Shown here: positions 7,892 through 15,734 of the stretch, piece by piece
Numbering within the stretch: position 1 is the stretch's first letter
Layout: the number at the start of each line of letters is the position of its first letter
Assembly: GCA_937893015.1 (NCBI GenBank)
Contig: CALBJX010000085.1
Span: forward strand, 1 to 41,034
Length of the DNA stretch: 41,034 nt
Direction of reading: 5' to 3'
DNA from: an uncultured Verrucomicrobiales bacterium
GTDB lineage: Bacteria; Verrucomicrobiota; Verrucomicrobiia; Verrucomicrobiales; Akkermansiaceae
Notes under the pieces: generated by a model
Seen by the model: the letters and a program-made list of their open reading frames with translations, nothing else
Told to the model about the DNA's origin: nothing
The model's database searches: none
Position numbers and translations under genes: made by a program

Positions 7892-9166
7892 TCAGTACAG
7901 CGTTTCCACAAGCTCCACGCTGCGGCGGGTGGCACCGCTATGGAGGCTGAGTGTGTCGTAGGCTGCGGCACATTGGCGGGCGCTCGCCTCCTTGTTCTCC
8001 AGCACGGAGCGGAGGGTGGCGGTGAGCTCGGCGGCCTCGCAGGTGCGGATGCCGCCCGCCTGTTGCAGCAGGGCGACGAGGTCGGCGAAGTTGGTCATGT
8101 CCGGGCCGGTGATGACGGGGATGTGCATGGCGATGGCTTCCACGGGGTTCTGCCCGCCCTTCGCCAAAAAGCTCTTGCCGATGACGACGGCGTCCATGAG
8201 CCGGGTCCACTCGCGCATCTCGCCCGTGGTGTCAGCCACATAGCAGACGTTCTCCGGCAGCTCGGCGGGCAGCTCACCCGTGGTGCGGAGGAGGGGCGTA
8301 AAGCCCGCGGCAGAGAGGTCGGCACACACAGTGGTGCGCCGCTCGGCGTGGCGCGGGATGATGAAGGGGCAGGCTCCTGCCTCGCGGATGGCGGTGGCGA
8401 TGAGGGCTTCCTCCCCCGCGTGGGTGGAGGCGGCCATGACGACGGGCTTGTCGCCGCGCAGGCGGTCGACGATGGCGCGGAAGTCTGCATTTTCGCTCTG
8501 CGGGGCGTCTCCCAGCACATCGAACTTGATGCTGCCCGTGATGGTGATGATGTCCTCCTTCACCCCGATGCCGGCGAAGCGGCCTTTGTCTCGCTCATTC
8601 TGGGCACCGAGTGCGCTCAGGCGGGAGAAGAGCAGGGAGGTGATGCCGCGCACCTTGCGGTAGCGCCCCTCGCTGCGGGGGGAGAGGCGGGCGTTGAGCA
8701 TGAGCATGGGGATGCCGCGGCGTTGGCAGCATTCCGCGAAGTTGGGCCACAGCTCCGCCTCGATGAGCACGACGGCACGGGGCTGAAAGCGGGAGAGGCA
8801 GCGGCCTGAGAGCCCCGGCACATCCAGCGGGGAATAGAGAGGGCGCACATTGGGTATCTTGGCCTCGCGCACCACCTGATGCCCCGTGGCGGTGGAGGTG
8901 GCGAGCACCACGGGCTCGCTGTGCGTCTTGCTCCACTCGCGGATGAATTTGAGCGCGATGAACACCTCGCCCACGCTGACGGCGTGCACATAGAGACCGC
9001 CCTTGGGTTCCTCGTTCGCGGGGCGTTTGTAAATGCCGAAGCGTTCGAGCAGCCCTGTGCCGAAGCCGCCGCGTTTCTTCATCTTGATGAGGTAGCCCGG
9101 GATGGATACCAGCAGAAAAATCGGCAGGAAGAGGTTGTACAGGGCGAGGAAGAGAATGCGTTTCAT
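7892..9166 (-). CDS. waaA: 3-deoxy-D-manno-octulosonic acid (Kdo) transferase
   Basis: A 424-residue GT-B glycosyltransferase that adds Kdo from CMP-Kdo to lipid IVA at the inner face of the cytoplasmic membrane. The N-terminal hydrophobic anchor (residues 4-27), the acceptor-domain GFGTGLLERFG with the catalytic-type glutamate (Glu41), HAVSVGE (61-67) and the C-terminal KGGQNPVEAIA motif for CMP binding are all present. Length is typical (about 425). Its start overlaps the end of rsmD by 4 bp, so the two are translationally coupled. The gene indicates an LPS-bearing outer membrane. Confidence 0.95.
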   Translation of the reverse strand: MKRILFLALYNLFLPIFLLVSIPGYLIKMKKRGGFGTGLLERFGIYKRPANEEPKGGLYVHAVSVGEVFIALKFIREWSKTHSEPVVLATSTATGHQVVREAKIPNVRPLYSPLDVPGLSGRCLSRFQPRAVVLIEAELWPNFAECCQRRGIPMLMLNARLSPRSEGRYRKVRGITSLLFSRLSALGAQNERDKGRFAGIGVKEDIITITGSIKFDVLGDAPQSENADFRAIVDRLRGDKPVVMAASTHAGEEALIATAIREAGACPFIIPRHAERRTTVCADLSAAGFTPLLRTTGELPAELPENVCYVADTTGEMREWTRLMDAVVIGKSFLAKGGQNPVEAIAMHIPVITGPDMTNFADLVALLQQAGGIRTCEAAELTATLRSVLENKEASARQCAAAYDTLSLHSGATRRSVELVETLY

Positions 9167-9729
9167 GCGCGGTCTGCCTGGTAGAAAAGGATGACGTTTT
9201 TGCCGTAGTGGCGGGTGTCGACGAGTTTCCAGCCGGGGAACTCGCGGGTGTGGGAGTCGCCCACGCCGTACCCTTCCTGCGCCTCGGCGATAAACCAGCC
9301 GTCTTCCGCCAGCAGATCGGCAAGGCGGTCGGTCATCAGCTCGGCAATCATGTCGCGGTCGCCGATGGCTTTGCAGTAGGGCGGGTCGGCAAAGATGATG
9401 TCGTAGCGCCCGGCATCGCGCTTCACGAATTGCAGGCAGTCGCTCTGCACCACGGCGCCGCCGTGCAGTCGGGAACGCTCCAGATTGCTCTTGGCCATGG
9501 CGCAGGAGGAGCGGGCGGCATCCACCATGCGAACGGAGGCGGCCCCGCGGCTGAGGGCTTCGATGCCCACGGAACCCGACCCGCAGTAGAGGTCGAGCAC
9601 GCGTGCGCCGTCAATCAGCGTGCCGAGGATGTTGAAGAGGGCTTCGCGCACGCGGTCCTGCGTGGGGCGCACCTCGCCCTCGGGAACGCGGATGGGGAGT
9701 CCTTTGGCTGCTCCGGCGATGATTCTCAT
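9163..9729 (-). CDS. rsmD: 16S rRNA (guanine(966)-N2)-methyltransferase
   Basis: A 188-residue Rossmann-fold methyltransferase. Motif I is DLYCGSGSVGIEALSRGA (46-63), the catalytic motif IV is DPPY (115-118), and the N-terminus MRIIAGAAKGLPIRVP with RPTQDRVREALFNIL is the RsmD signature. It methylates G966 of 16S rRNA using SAM. I chose the ATG at 9729 because the family starts at MRIIAG; an in-frame TTG at 9762 would add 11 residues that overlap the terminator of the upstream gene. It is coupled to waaA by a 4-bp overlap. Confidence 0.94.
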   Translation of the reverse strand: MRIIAGAAKGLPIRVPEGEVRPTQDRVREALFNILGTLIDGARVLDLYCGSGSVGIEALSRGAASVRMVDAARSSCAMAKSNLERSRLHGGAVVQSDCLQFVKRDAGRYDIIFADPPYCKAIGDRDMIAELMTDRLADLLAEDGWFIAEAQEGYGVGDSHTREFPGWKLVDTRHYGKNVILFYQADRA

Positions 9730-9737
9730 GGTGTAAC

Positions 9738-9771
9738 AAAAAGGCGGGAGTCTGCGCAGCAAACTCCCGCC
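9738..9771 (-). terminator. Intrinsic terminator of the 9787 gene
   Basis: On the minus strand GGCGGGAGT pairs with ACTCCCGCC over an 11-nt loop and is followed by TTTTT. It lies between the 9787-10563 gene and rsmD. Confidence 0.9.
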
Positions 9772-9786
9772 GTGAAGAAAAGAGGT

Positions 9787-10563
9787 TTACTTCTGACCGG
9801 GTTTGCCCGTGGCCGCCGCAGCGGAGGTGATGGGGAAAGCCAGCATGTAGCCGTGGTTGGCGATGATTGCACCGCTGATGGTGGACTGTTCCGTCAGGTT
9901 GTAGAGCACATAGACCATCTTGCCGTCCGTGGTCTTGGTGATGCGGACGAGCTCATGCAGCTTGGAGAGGGAATCTTCCTTTGTCAGCTCCCACTGTGTA
10001 CCCGTCTGGGCGCCGAAGTCGAAGTTCTCTCCTGCGGTGAAGGGTTCCGCGGCCATTTCGCCGTTGTTGGATATCCAGACGTTCTTTTTGCTGTCGTAGG
10101 TCAGGGAGCCCATGGTGATGGGCATGGTGCTTTCATCGGCCATGCGGGTGGCGGAGAGCACGCGGAACTTGCCTGCGCCCGAAGGGGCGAGACCGAGAGC
10201 AACCTCTGTGACGGCCTGAATCTGCGACTTCTTCCAAGCGGCAACGTAGGCATCATATTCCGCCTTGTCCGGCCAGATGTCCGCGTTGTACTCCATGAGT
10301 GTGGCGGCATCGGAATGCTCGGCGATGGCCTTGCGGGCCTCTTCAGGGAGCTTGGAGAAGCGCTCGAGTGCAGCCCGATGCAGCTGCAGGAACTCTTCGT
10401 CACGTACCACGCGCACGACGGCGCCCTGCGCCACGGAGCCGTTGCAGGGGAGCATGCCTTTAATCGCATCAGGAGCTGCCGGAGCGGCGGGGGCGGCCGC
10501 AGCCGTGCCGCAAAGCATGGCCGGAACGGCGAGTAGAGCCAAGAGGAAAGATGTGTACTTCAT
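9787..10563 (-). CDS. Secreted hypothetical protein
   Basis: A 258-residue protein with a classical signal peptide (MKYTSFLLALLAVPAMLCG then TAAAA, cleavage probably near residue 24), followed by an Ala/Pro-rich stretch. The mature protein is mixed alpha/beta with a helical region around residues 60-115 (LHRAALERFSKLPEEARKAI) and a strand-rich C-terminal half. One cysteine remains after the signal (PCNGS). No family recognised; it is probably periplasmic. Its promoter shares a -35 palindrome with the divergent lipoprotein gene at 10633, and it has its own terminator, so it is a single-gene unit. Confidence 0.75.
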   Translation of the reverse strand: MKYTSFLLALLAVPAMLCGTAAAAPAAPAAPDAIKGMLPCNGSVAQGAVVRVVRDEEFLQLHRAALERFSKLPEEARKAIAEHSDAATLMEYNADIWPDKAEYDAYVAAWKKSQIQAVTEVALGLAPSGAGKFRVLSATRMADESTMPITMGSLTYDSKKNVWISNNGEMAAEPFTAGENFDFGAQTGTQWELTKEDSLSKLHELVRITKTTDGKMVYVLYNLTEQSTISGAIIANHGYMLAFPITSAAAATGKPGQK

Positions 10564-10575
10564 ATCTGTACGCGA

Positions 10576-10604
10576 AATTTACCATCGTTTTTTTTTCTTG
10601 GCAA
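10576..10604 (-). promoter_or_regulatory. Promoter of the secreted protein gene (divergent partner)
   Basis: On the minus strand TTGCCA (10604-10599), 17 nt containing an A9 tract, and TAAATT (10581-10576). The ATG at 10563 is 12 nt further. Its -35 overlaps that of the plus-strand promoter. Confidence 0.75.
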
Positions 10605-10621
10605 GCAAGAATTTCGATGGT
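10581..10621. promoter_or_regulatory. 41-bp dyad spanning the divergent promoters
   Basis: ACCATCG (10581-10587) and CGATGGT (10615-10621) are inverted around the central CTTGGCAAG (10597-10605), all centred on 10601. The two -35 boxes lie on top of one another at the centre, and the outer arms reach into both -10 regions. Confidence 0.7.
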
Positions 10622-10626
10622 ATTGT
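10598..10626 (+). promoter_or_regulatory. Near-leaderless promoter of the 10633 lipoprotein gene
   Basis: TTGGCA (10598-10603), a 17-nt spacer and TATTGT (10621-10626), then 6 nt to the ATG at 10633. Confidence 0.78.
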
Positions 10627-10632
10627 CATCAC

Positions 10633-11094
10633 ATGATGAATGCAATCGGAAAATGGAGCCGGACCGCGCTGATGGCGGGTATCGCCGCCTTGGCGCTGGC
10701 GTCCTGTCAGACGGCGACCCCCGCCTCCCGCATCGAGGCGAACCCCGTGATGTTCCGTGCCCTCAGCGGTGAGCAGCAGCTCATGGTGCAGCAGGGGCGC
10801 ATCTGCAAAGGTATGACGAAGGACGCCGTGTTTTTGGCGTGGGGCAAACCTGCCTCTGCCCCCATGGTGGGCGAAAAGGAGGGGCACCGCTTCGAGCGCT
10901 GGGTGTACACCATCACCCGCGCGGTGCCGATGGATTCCTTCGGCGGCTATTGGTATAGCGACCCGTGGTATCGCCACGGCTGGGGTCCTTACGGCGGTAT
11001 GAATGTCGCCTATGTGCCCGAGGTGGTGGCTTCCGTAACTTTTGAAAACGATCGTGTGACGGAGTGGGAAAGCCGCAGCGCGATGCGCCGATGA
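10633..11094 (+). CDS. Hypothetical lipoprotein with a BamE/SmpA-like repeat region
   Basis: A 153-residue protein with signal sequence and lipobox (LALASC, Cys25), so probably an outer-membrane lipoprotein. The segment ICKGMTKDAVFLAWGKP resembles the turn-helix of the SmpA/OmlA (BamE) fold, in which a short helix is followed by a G-x-P turn; this is a family-level resemblance only. An aromatic, Gly-rich loop (GGYWYSDPWYRHGWGPYGG, about 105-123) is unusual. Two ATG codons are adjacent (10633 and 10636). The promoter ends 6 nt before the first, so a leaderless mRNA is expected. galM follows after 15 nt and is probably co-transcribed. Confidence 0.75.
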   Translation: MMNAIGKWSRTALMAGIAALALASCQTATPASRIEANPVMFRALSGEQQLMVQQGRICKGMTKDAVFLAWGKPASAPMVGEKEGHRFERWVYTITRAVPMDSFGGYWYSDPWYRHGWGPYGGMNVAYVPEVVASVTFENDRVTEWESRSAMRR

Positions 11095-11109
11095 CCTATC
11101 ACTACAGCA

Positions 11110-12036
11110 ATGAAAGAAGAAAAGATTGTTTTCCTGACCCTGTCGAGCCCCGAGCTGAGCGTGGAAGTCACGAACTTCGGCGCTCGTCTCGTGCGTTTTG
11201 TCTATCAGGGCACGGACTGCCTGTACGGCCCCAAGACGGCGGCGGAGTTGCTCGCGGACACCTGCTACTGCGGCAGCATTTGCGGGCGCGTGGCGAACCG
11301 CATCGCGGGCGGTCACTTTGAGCTGGACGGCATCTCTCACGAGTTGGCGGTCAACAACGGGCCCAACCACCTGCACGGCGGCCTGTCCGGCTTCTCCGAC
11401 AAGCTGTGGACCGTGGAGGCGGCGGATGAGACGCATGCGGTGCTCAGCCTCATCTCCCCTGACGGCGAGGAGAACTATCCCGGCGAGGTGTGTGTGCGTG
11501 CCGTTTATACCGTGGAGGGCCGCGCCCTGAAACTGGAGCTGACGGGTATGACGGATGCTCCGACCCTGCTCAATCTCACGAACCATGCATACTGGAACCT
11601 CAGCGGGCAGGGAATCGTGGACAATCACCTGTTGCAGGTGAAGGCGAGTGCCTACACCCCCATGGTGGCGAATATCCCCACGGGCAGCATTGTTCCCGTG
11701 GCCGGCACGCTGTACGATTTGAACGCTCCCGCGCAGCTCGGGCAGCGCAACGCCGCAGAGGCGATTGCAGGCGGCTATGATGACAACTATGTGCTGCCCA
11801 CGGAAACGGGTATCAAACCCGCCGCGTTGCTCACCAACGGACGCCGTACTCTGCGCCTGAGCACGGATGCTCCCGGTTTGCAGGTGTACACGGGTGATTA
11901 CCTGCCGCTGCCCCGCGGCGGTGTGGCTTTGGAAGCCCAGAACTTCCCCGACAGCCCGCATCAGCCTCACTTCCCGAGCATTATCCTGCGCCCCGGTCAA
12001 ACATACGCCCGCACCATCGTGTGGGAGATTGACTGA
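11110..12036 (+). CDS. galM: Aldose 1-epimerase (mutarotase)
   Basis: A 308-residue galactose mutarotase-like protein that interconverts alpha and beta anomers of hexoses. Catalytic-type residues are visible: His89 in NGPNHLHGG, His159 in TNHAYWNLSG and Glu275 in GVALEAQNFPDS. It is slightly shorter than typical GalM (about 340) and has no signal peptide, so it is cytoplasmic. It lies 15 nt after the lipoprotein gene in a likely two-gene unit and ends at a shared bidirectional terminator. Together with the hexosamine salvage pair at 32959-34972 it suggests use of host- or mucin-derived sugars. Confidence 0.93.
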   Translation: MKEEKIVFLTLSSPELSVEVTNFGARLVRFVYQGTDCLYGPKTAAELLADTCYCGSICGRVANRIAGGHFELDGISHELAVNNGPNHLHGGLSGFSDKLWTVEAADETHAVLSLISPDGEENYPGEVCVRAVYTVEGRALKLELTGMTDAPTLLNLTNHAYWNLSGQGIVDNHLLQVKASAYTPMVANIPTGSIVPVAGTLYDLNAPAQLGQRNAAEAIAGGYDDNYVLPTETGIKPAALLTNGRRTLRLSTDAPGLQVYTGDYLPLPRGGVALEAQNFPDSPHQPHFPSIILRPGQTYARTIVWEID

Positions 12037-12081
12037 GGTCGGCACCATGGAAAAAGAGTGCGGCTTTGCCGCTGTTTTCGG

Positions 12082-12113
12082 AAAAAGGTCTGATGCGTGC
12101 GTCAGACCTTTTT
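12082..12113. terminator. Bidirectional terminator between galM and recF
   Basis: AAAAA, then GGTCTGA (12087-12093) paired with TCAGACC (12102-12108), then TTTTT. The A and T runs on both sides let it work for galM on the plus strand and recF on the minus strand. Confidence 0.88.
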
Positions 12114-12186
12114 GCCTTCTCCTCCATGCGTTCTCGGTGCCTGTTCTTAGCAGTGATGCGCACGCTGACGCAGCAACGTTGCACGC

Positions 12187-13242
12187 TCAGATGAGGATCC
12201 TGCCGCTTTCCACGCGCCGCGTGGGGAGCGGGCATGGGGTATCCCGCATCCAGCTCAGGTGGGTGGTGGTGATGAAGATTTGGGATTCTGCGGGCAGGGC
12301 GGCGAGCAGGGCGAGGCGGCGGGTGGGGTCCAGCTCGCCGAAGATATCGTCGATGAGGAGGATGGGCGCACGTCCCGTCTCTGTTTGCAGGAGGGATGCC
12401 TGTGCCAGCAGCAGGGCGATGGCGAGGGTGCGTTGCTGCCCCTCGGAGGCGTAATCCGCCGCAGCTTGCCCGTCAATGGAGAGCAGAAAATCGTCGCGGT
12501 GAGGACCCACTGTGGTGCAGCCCGCGCGTTCGTCCGCCTCGATGCTGCGTTCCAAGGCCTCGGCCAGCGGCAGGGGGGTGGAGGGGGCGTAGTGCAGCGC
12601 GGGGCTTTCCGCGCCGCCTGAGATGGCGCGGTGGTGCTGCGCGGCGTGCGGGCGCAGGAGCTCCAGCAGTTGCAGACGCAGGGCGGTGAGCACCTCTCCG
12701 TGGCGCACAAGCAAGGCGGCGTAGCTGTCCAGCGCGGCGCGGTTGCGGCGCGGGTTGCGCAGCAGGGCATTGCGGGATTTCAGCGCCTTGCGGTAGGCTT
12801 GCAGGGAGGCGCGGTAGGCGGGGTGCCATTGCGCACCGAGGAAATCCAGAAAGGCGCGGCGTTTCTCGGCAGCGCCGTTCACCAGCTCGCGGTCGCTGTT
12901 GCCGAGCCACGCCACGGGCAGGGAATCCGCCAAATAATCCGTGTAATCCCGTCGCTCCGCGCCGTTGACGCTCATCTGCAATTTCTGCCGCGCCTGCCAC
13001 ACGAGGCGGCGCGTGCCCTCCTCTGTCTCCAGCGAGAGCCCGAAACGCTCGCTGCCGTGGCGGGCGAGTTTATCCAGCCTCGCGGCACGCGGTGTGTGCA
13101 GGGTGAGGGCGAAGCAAAGAGCTTCCAACAACGAGGTTTTGCCCTGCGCATTCGACCCGATGAGAATTGCGCCCTCCGCCGGGATATCCCAGCGGAGGGT
13201 GGAGTAGCATCGGAAATCTTGCAAACGCAGGGTGGTGAGCAT
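12187..13242 (-). CDS. recF: DNA replication/repair protein RecF
   Basis: A 351-residue SMC-like ATPase that loads RecA at gaps with RecO and RecR. Visible features are MLTTLRLQDFRCY at the N-terminus, Walker A GSNAQGKTS (29-37), the ABC signature region SEGQQRTLAIALLLAQ, and Walker B LLIDDIFGELDPTRR. The ITTTHLSW segment carries the histidine switch. Length is typical (about 350-370). It is not next to dnaA or dnaN. It ends toward galM and shares the bidirectional terminator with it. The 83 nt between recF and the TIR gene stop hold no strong promoter that I can define. Confidence 0.95.
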   Translation of the reverse strand: MLTTLRLQDFRCYSTLRWDIPAEGAILIGSNAQGKTSLLEALCFALTLHTPRAARLDKLARHGSERFGLSLETEEGTRRLVWQARQKLQMSVNGAERRDYTDYLADSLPVAWLGNSDRELVNGAAEKRRAFLDFLGAQWHPAYRASLQAYRKALKSRNALLRNPRRNRAALDSYAALLVRHGEVLTALRLQLLELLRPHAAQHHRAISGGAESPALHYAPSTPLPLAEALERSIEADERAGCTTVGPHRDDFLLSIDGQAAADYASEGQQRTLAIALLLAQASLLQTETGRAPILLIDDIFGELDPTRRLALLAALPAESQIFITTTHLSWMRDTPCPLPTRRVESGRILI

Positions 13243-13324
13243 CGTCCGGAGTGGCGTGGGTAAATAGGTGTATTCTACCCTTCTTGCTTAACTTTATATC
13301 GTGAGGTTTCCCCTCCCCACACTC

Positions 13325-14404
13325 TTAGTGTGGCATGAAGGGGTCATCCAGAAGATCAGAGAAAGAAGGTGTCTTGGGTGTGTTTTGGGGCTGCGTCGAT
13401 TTCGTCGGCTGAAGGGGCTTGATCGGCGCCTTCCCGTTGACTGTGCGCAATTTTTTTGCCCCGTTGATGGTTTTGATGGGGGGCGCCGCAACCCTTGATG
13501 TTGTCGGCTCCGTGGTGATAGGTTGCTTTTGCTGAGGGGCGGAAGCGGATGGTGAGGTTGCTGTCGCCGGATTCTTCTTTGCGGGAGAGACCTGTCTCCT
13601 GTCACTCTCTGTGGCATGCCGATTATCTGTAGGGGAATCGGCTCCTTCCGTTGCTGTGGAGGAAAGATGTTCTGAATGCTCGTCTTGTCCTTGATTTCCG
13701 TTTGGGCGAGCATCTGCCTGCCCCATTTCCTGTTGCAGAGCAGAAATTTTCTCCTTGCAATAGGTGAGGTTTTCGCGAAGGCTGTCCCTCGCTTTCGGAA
13801 ATACGATGCAGGAGGTTGTGCCGGCGAGGATGAAGAGACCCAATATCGAGAAAAACGGATGCTGCCGGAGTTTTTTCGTCAAAAAGGAGCCGGTGCGTTG
13901 TACTGCAAAAAAGGGCCAACCCAGGCATCTTTTGCGCCATTGCTCCATGCGTTCGGCATCGTTTTTCTGAATTTTGTCAAGAAGACAATGAAGTAGCGTG
14001 TTTTCCTGCAGCATTTCCATGGTAATGCCGCTGATGGGATTGGCTTTCAACCTTCTGGCTAATCGGCAATACTCATTCCCGCTGTATAAATCGGGAATAT
14101 CTGCGTAAAAAATAGGAATGATTCTCAGCCCGAGTTTCTCTGCCGTTAGGATTTCTCGCAAATAAATATCAGAATCCGGCTCGTGCTTATGCCCGATAAA
14201 ACTCGTTTGGGAAATCAGCAAAATAAAATATTCCGAATGGTGTAAAGCACCATTGATTTTATCCCAGACTTCCCCCGAAGCAATTTCACTCTTGTCCAAA
14301 AAGACGCGACCATCATAGCCGCGGGATTCAAGAATTTCTTTGATTTCAATGGCTTTCTTTTCAACCGGCTTTCTGTAACTGATGAATGCCTTGTATTGAG
14401 CCAT
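13325..14404 (-). CDS. TIR-domain transmembrane protein
   Basis: A 359-residue protein. Residues 1-115 form a TIR fold: AFISYRKPVEKKAIEIKEIL (strand A/helix A), RVFLDKSEIASGEVW (BB-loop region), YFILLIS (strand C), and SDIYLREILTAEKLGLRIIPIFY. Glu84 in that last segment aligns with the catalytic glutamate of NAD-cleaving TIRs such as SARM1. A single transmembrane segment lies at about 183-203 (FFSILGLFILAGTTSCIVF). The remaining 150 residues are a Pro/Thr/Ser/Lys-rich low-complexity tail. The N-terminal coding half is visibly poorer in GC than its neighbours, suggesting transfer. It is the last gene of the minus-strand unit that includes cmk and plsC, 16 nt after plsC. A defence or NADase role is inference; no partner sensor gene is adjacent. 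Confidence 0.82.
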   Translation of the reverse strand: MAQYKAFISYRKPVEKKAIEIKEILESRGYDGRVFLDKSEIASGEVWDKINGALHHSEYFILLISQTSFIGHKHEPDSDIYLREILTAEKLGLRIIPIFYADIPDLYSGNEYCRLARRLKANPISGITMEMLQENTLLHCLLDKIQKNDAERMEQWRKRCLGWPFFAVQRTGSFLTKKLRQHPFFSILGLFILAGTTSCIVFPKARDSLRENLTYCKEKISALQQEMGQADARPNGNQGQDEHSEHLSSTATEGADSPTDNRHATESDRRQVSPAKKNPATATSPSASAPQQKQPITTEPTTSRVAAPPIKTINGAKKLRTVNGKAPIKPLQPTKSTQPQNTPKTPSFSDLLDDPFMPH

Positions 14405-14420
14405 AACGATAAAGGGAAAA

Positions 14421-15050
14421 TCAGGGTTCCGCGGGCAGGGCGGCGATGGCGTCCATCAGCTTCTTGCCGATGGCTCGCTGGGCTTCGCGTCCGCGCACTT
14501 TCAGCTCCGCTTCGGTGAAGACGATGGGCTCACCCACGGAGAGGGTCAGGGGCACGCGGCGGATGGTGTTGCGGTGGATGGGCATGCTCTCATATGCGCC
14601 CTCAATGCGGACGGGTTGCACGGGGACGCCGGGGAGTTTGCTGAGGATGAGCCCGATGCCGGGCATGGCCTCGTGCATCTTGCCGTCGGGGGTGCGGGAG
14701 CCCTCAGGGAAAATCACGATGCGTTCGCCCTTGCGCACGGTGCGGATGACCTCCAGAATGCGGGCGGGGTCAGGGCGTTCCTGATTGATGGGGATGCTCT
14801 GCGAGATGGGCAGGAACCAGCGCATGAATGCATTACACCACAGGGTGTGGCGAGCAAGAAAGTGTAGCGGGTTGGAGTACAGACAGCATATCAGGGGCGG
14901 GTCGAGGAAGCTCTGGTGGTTCGCCACGATGATGGCAGGCCCCTCCTCAATCAGGCGCTCGCGGTGCAGAATGCGGATGGGAAAGTAGGCCTTGAGAAAG
15001 CAGCGGAACAGATGGTGAAGGAAGACGTAGCCGAATTTTTCGTTTTTCAT
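14421..15050 (-). CDS. plsC: 1-acyl-sn-glycerol-3-phosphate acyltransferase
   Basis: A 209-residue PlsC-family enzyme that makes phosphatidic acid from lysophosphatidic acid at the inner membrane. Motif I is NHQSFLD (44-50, HX4D with the catalytic histidine), motif III is FPEGSRTPDG (114-123), and the later PVQPVRIEGAYE corresponds to motif IV. It lies 23 nt downstream of cmk, a pairing seen in many genomes, and 16 nt upstream of the TIR gene. Confidence 0.93.
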   Translation of the reverse strand: MKNEKFGYVFLHHLFRCFLKAYFPIRILHRERLIEEGPAIIVANHQSFLDPPLICCLYSNPLHFLARHTLWCNAFMRWFLPISQSIPINQERPDPARILEVIRTVRKGERIVIFPEGSRTPDGKMHEAMPGIGLILSKLPGVPVQPVRIEGAYESMPIHRNTIRRVPLTLSVGEPIVFTEAELKVRGREAQRAIGKKLMDAIAALPAEP

Positions 15051-15073
15051 GTTCGTGGAAAATCTGTCGGGGA

Positions 15074-15712
15074 TTAGGCGAGTTTCTTGTTGATGTCCGC
15101 GACGATGAAAGCGACAACCTGCTCAATCGTCATGTCGGAGGTGTCCACGAGCATCGCGTCGTCCGCCTGTTTGAGCGGGGCGCAAGCGCGCTGGGAGTCC
15201 TTCTTATCACGCTCGGCGATGGAGTCCGTGATGCCCTCGGCGGCGCGGCGGGCGGCGCGCACCTCCTCGGAGGCGGTCACAAAATACTTGAACGGCGTGT
15301 CGGGGAACACGACGGTGCCGATGTCGCGGCCTTCCATGACAACGGCTTCCTTCGTGTTGTACTCGCGCTGCTTGGCGACAAGCAGGGCACGCACCTCGGG
15401 GATGGAGGCGATGGCGGACACATTGTCGTTGGTGCTCTTTTCGGTGAGCTCGCTTGTCAGCACACGGCCCTCAAAGAGCACGGTGGAGACGGCGCCGTCC
15501 TTGCCGAAGGACAGAGGGATGGTGGGCAGCAGGGTTTTCACGGCATCCGCGTCGGCGGGGTTCACGCCCTGTTGCAGGGTGTACCACGTCACGGCGCGGT
15601 ACATGGCGCCCGTGTTGATGAAGGTGTAGCCCAGTTCCTTGGCGATGAGCTTGGCGACGGTGGACTTCCCGCTGGCGGCGGGTCCGTCAATGGCGATGGC
15701 AGGGGGATTCAT
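15074..15712 (-). CDS. cmk: Cytidylate kinase
   Basis: A 212-residue CMP/dCMP kinase. The N-terminus MNPPAIAIDGPAASGKSTVA has the P-loop GPAASGKST (10-18). GYTFINTGAMYRA, the NDNVSAIASIPEVR segment and MEGRDIGTVVFPD are all diagnostic. I place the start at the ATG at 15712, which gives the standard N-terminus and length. The same frame stays open to 15943, but that extension is a Lys/Arg/Pro-rich reading of the 3' end of the preceding gene. It supplies CDP for nucleotide and CDP-activated lipid synthesis, fitting its plsC neighbour. Confidence 0.95.
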   Translation of the reverse strand: MNPPAIAIDGPAASGKSTVAKLIAKELGYTFINTGAMYRAVTWYTLQQGVNPADADAVKTLLPTIPLSFGKDGAVSTVLFEGRVLTSELTEKSTNDNVSAIASIPEVRALLVAKQREYNTKEAVVMEGRDIGTVVFPDTPFKYFVTASEEVRAARRAAEGITDSIAERDKKDSQRACAPLKQADDAMLVDTSDMTIEQVVAFIVADINKKLA

Positions 15713-15734
15713 AAAAAGGGATGGTGTGTGATGG

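Noticed and set aside
13316..13332. Small hairpin CCACACT-CTT-AGTGTGG at the stop of the TIR gene
   Set aside because: It overlaps the stop codon and is not followed by a T run on the minus strand, so it is not a convincing terminator.
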